Origin: Acidobacteriota bacterium
GTDB taxonomy: Bacteria; Acidobacteriota; Terriglobia; Terriglobales; Acidobacteriaceae
Length of the DNA stretch: 6,546 nucleotides
Reading direction: 5' to 3'
Assembly: GCA_025353435.1 (NCBI GenBank)
Contig: JANXQR010000012.1
Coordinates: forward strand, 1 to 6,546
In this document: piece by piece, positions 6,471 through 6,546 of the stretch
Layout of the letters: each line of letters starts with the position of its first letter
Numbering within the stretch: the stretch's first letter is position 1
Translations under genes and position numbers: made by a program
Notes under the pieces: generated by a model
The model's input: the letters and a program-made list of their open reading frames with translations, nothing else
The model's database searches: none
Told to the model about the DNA's origin: nothing

Positions 6471-6546
6471 ATGTACACGGACTTGATCGTAAACAACCGT
6501 TCTTTTATTAAGAGATTCTCGCACTCTCGGCGATTTGAAGTTGCTG
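6471..6546 (+). CDS. Partial gene start, possibly nitroreductase-family protein (3' end outside window)
   Basis: From ATG 6471 the frame stays open to the window end and gives 25 residues beginning 'MYTDLIVNNRSFIKRF'. The pattern 'dLi..NRS.rrF' is typical of the N-terminus of nitroreductase-family flavoproteins, where the 'RS.R.F' residues bind FMN phosphate. A ribosome binding site lies 7 nt upstream. The gene starts about 30 nt after the apparent right end of the IS remnant, so it may be read from the upstream operon, from a promoter in the IS remnant, or from one not seen. Nitroreductase-like proteins do occur in polysaccharide loci, where their role is unclear. With only 25 residues the family is a guess; that a gene starts here is more certain. 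Confidence 0.5.
   Translation, partial: MYTDLIVNNRSFIKRFSHSRRFEVA

Noticed and set aside
6179..6496. Open frames of about 70-105 codons on both strands across the IS remnant
   Set aside because: They are rich in Arg, Pro and Ser, have no recognisable motif and lack good ribosome binding sites. They are expected by chance in G+C-rich DNA and overlap the convincing OrfB fragment.
1..6546. CRISPR array, tRNA, rRNA or tandem repeats
   Set aside because: Nothing with regular spaced repeats or RNA-gene structure was seen when reading the window.

Overview
The window is the 3' part of a bacterial surface- or exopolysaccharide gene cluster, followed by a degraded insertion sequence and the start of one more gene. 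All convincing genes lie on the + strand and read in one direction. The family set (Wzx-type flippase, Wzy-type polymerase, GT2 glycosyltransferase, polysaccharide pyruvyl transferase, secreted hydrolase) and the IS3-type relic suggest a Gram-negative bacterium, most likely a proteobacterium. The sequence does not let me name genus or species. By eye, the IS relic is more G+C-rich than the polysaccharide genes; this was not computed.

Layout: 1-286, C-terminal end of a SAM-dependent methyltransferase-like protein that starts upstream; 342-1928, Wzx/RfbX-like oligosaccharide flippase; 1925-2866, polysaccharide pyruvyl transferase family protein overlapping the flippase by 4 nt; 2898-4154, Wzy/O-antigen ligase-like membrane protein; 4157-5041, GT2 glycosyltransferase; 5108-5998, secreted TIM-barrel-type hydrolase that reads like a bacterial relative of GH56 hyaluronidases; about 6006-6440, eroded IS3-family element with a recognisable OrfB C-terminus; 6471 to the end, start of a gene whose first residues resemble a nitroreductase-family protein.

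How they fit together (inference from families and order): the glycosyltransferase builds a lipid-linked repeat unit, the pyruvyl and methyl transferases decorate it or a precursor, the flippase moves it across the inner membrane, the Wzy-like protein polymerises it outside, and the secreted hydrolase trims or releases the polymer. The first five genes are separated by 55 nt or less, with one 4-nt overlap and one 2-nt gap, which fits one transcript. No convincing terminator or promoter was seen between them.

The most interesting points are the GH56-like hydrolase inside a Wzx/Wzy locus, its C-terminus that stops just as a fibronectin-type-III-like stretch seems to begin, and the IS relic directly behind it that may have caused the truncation.
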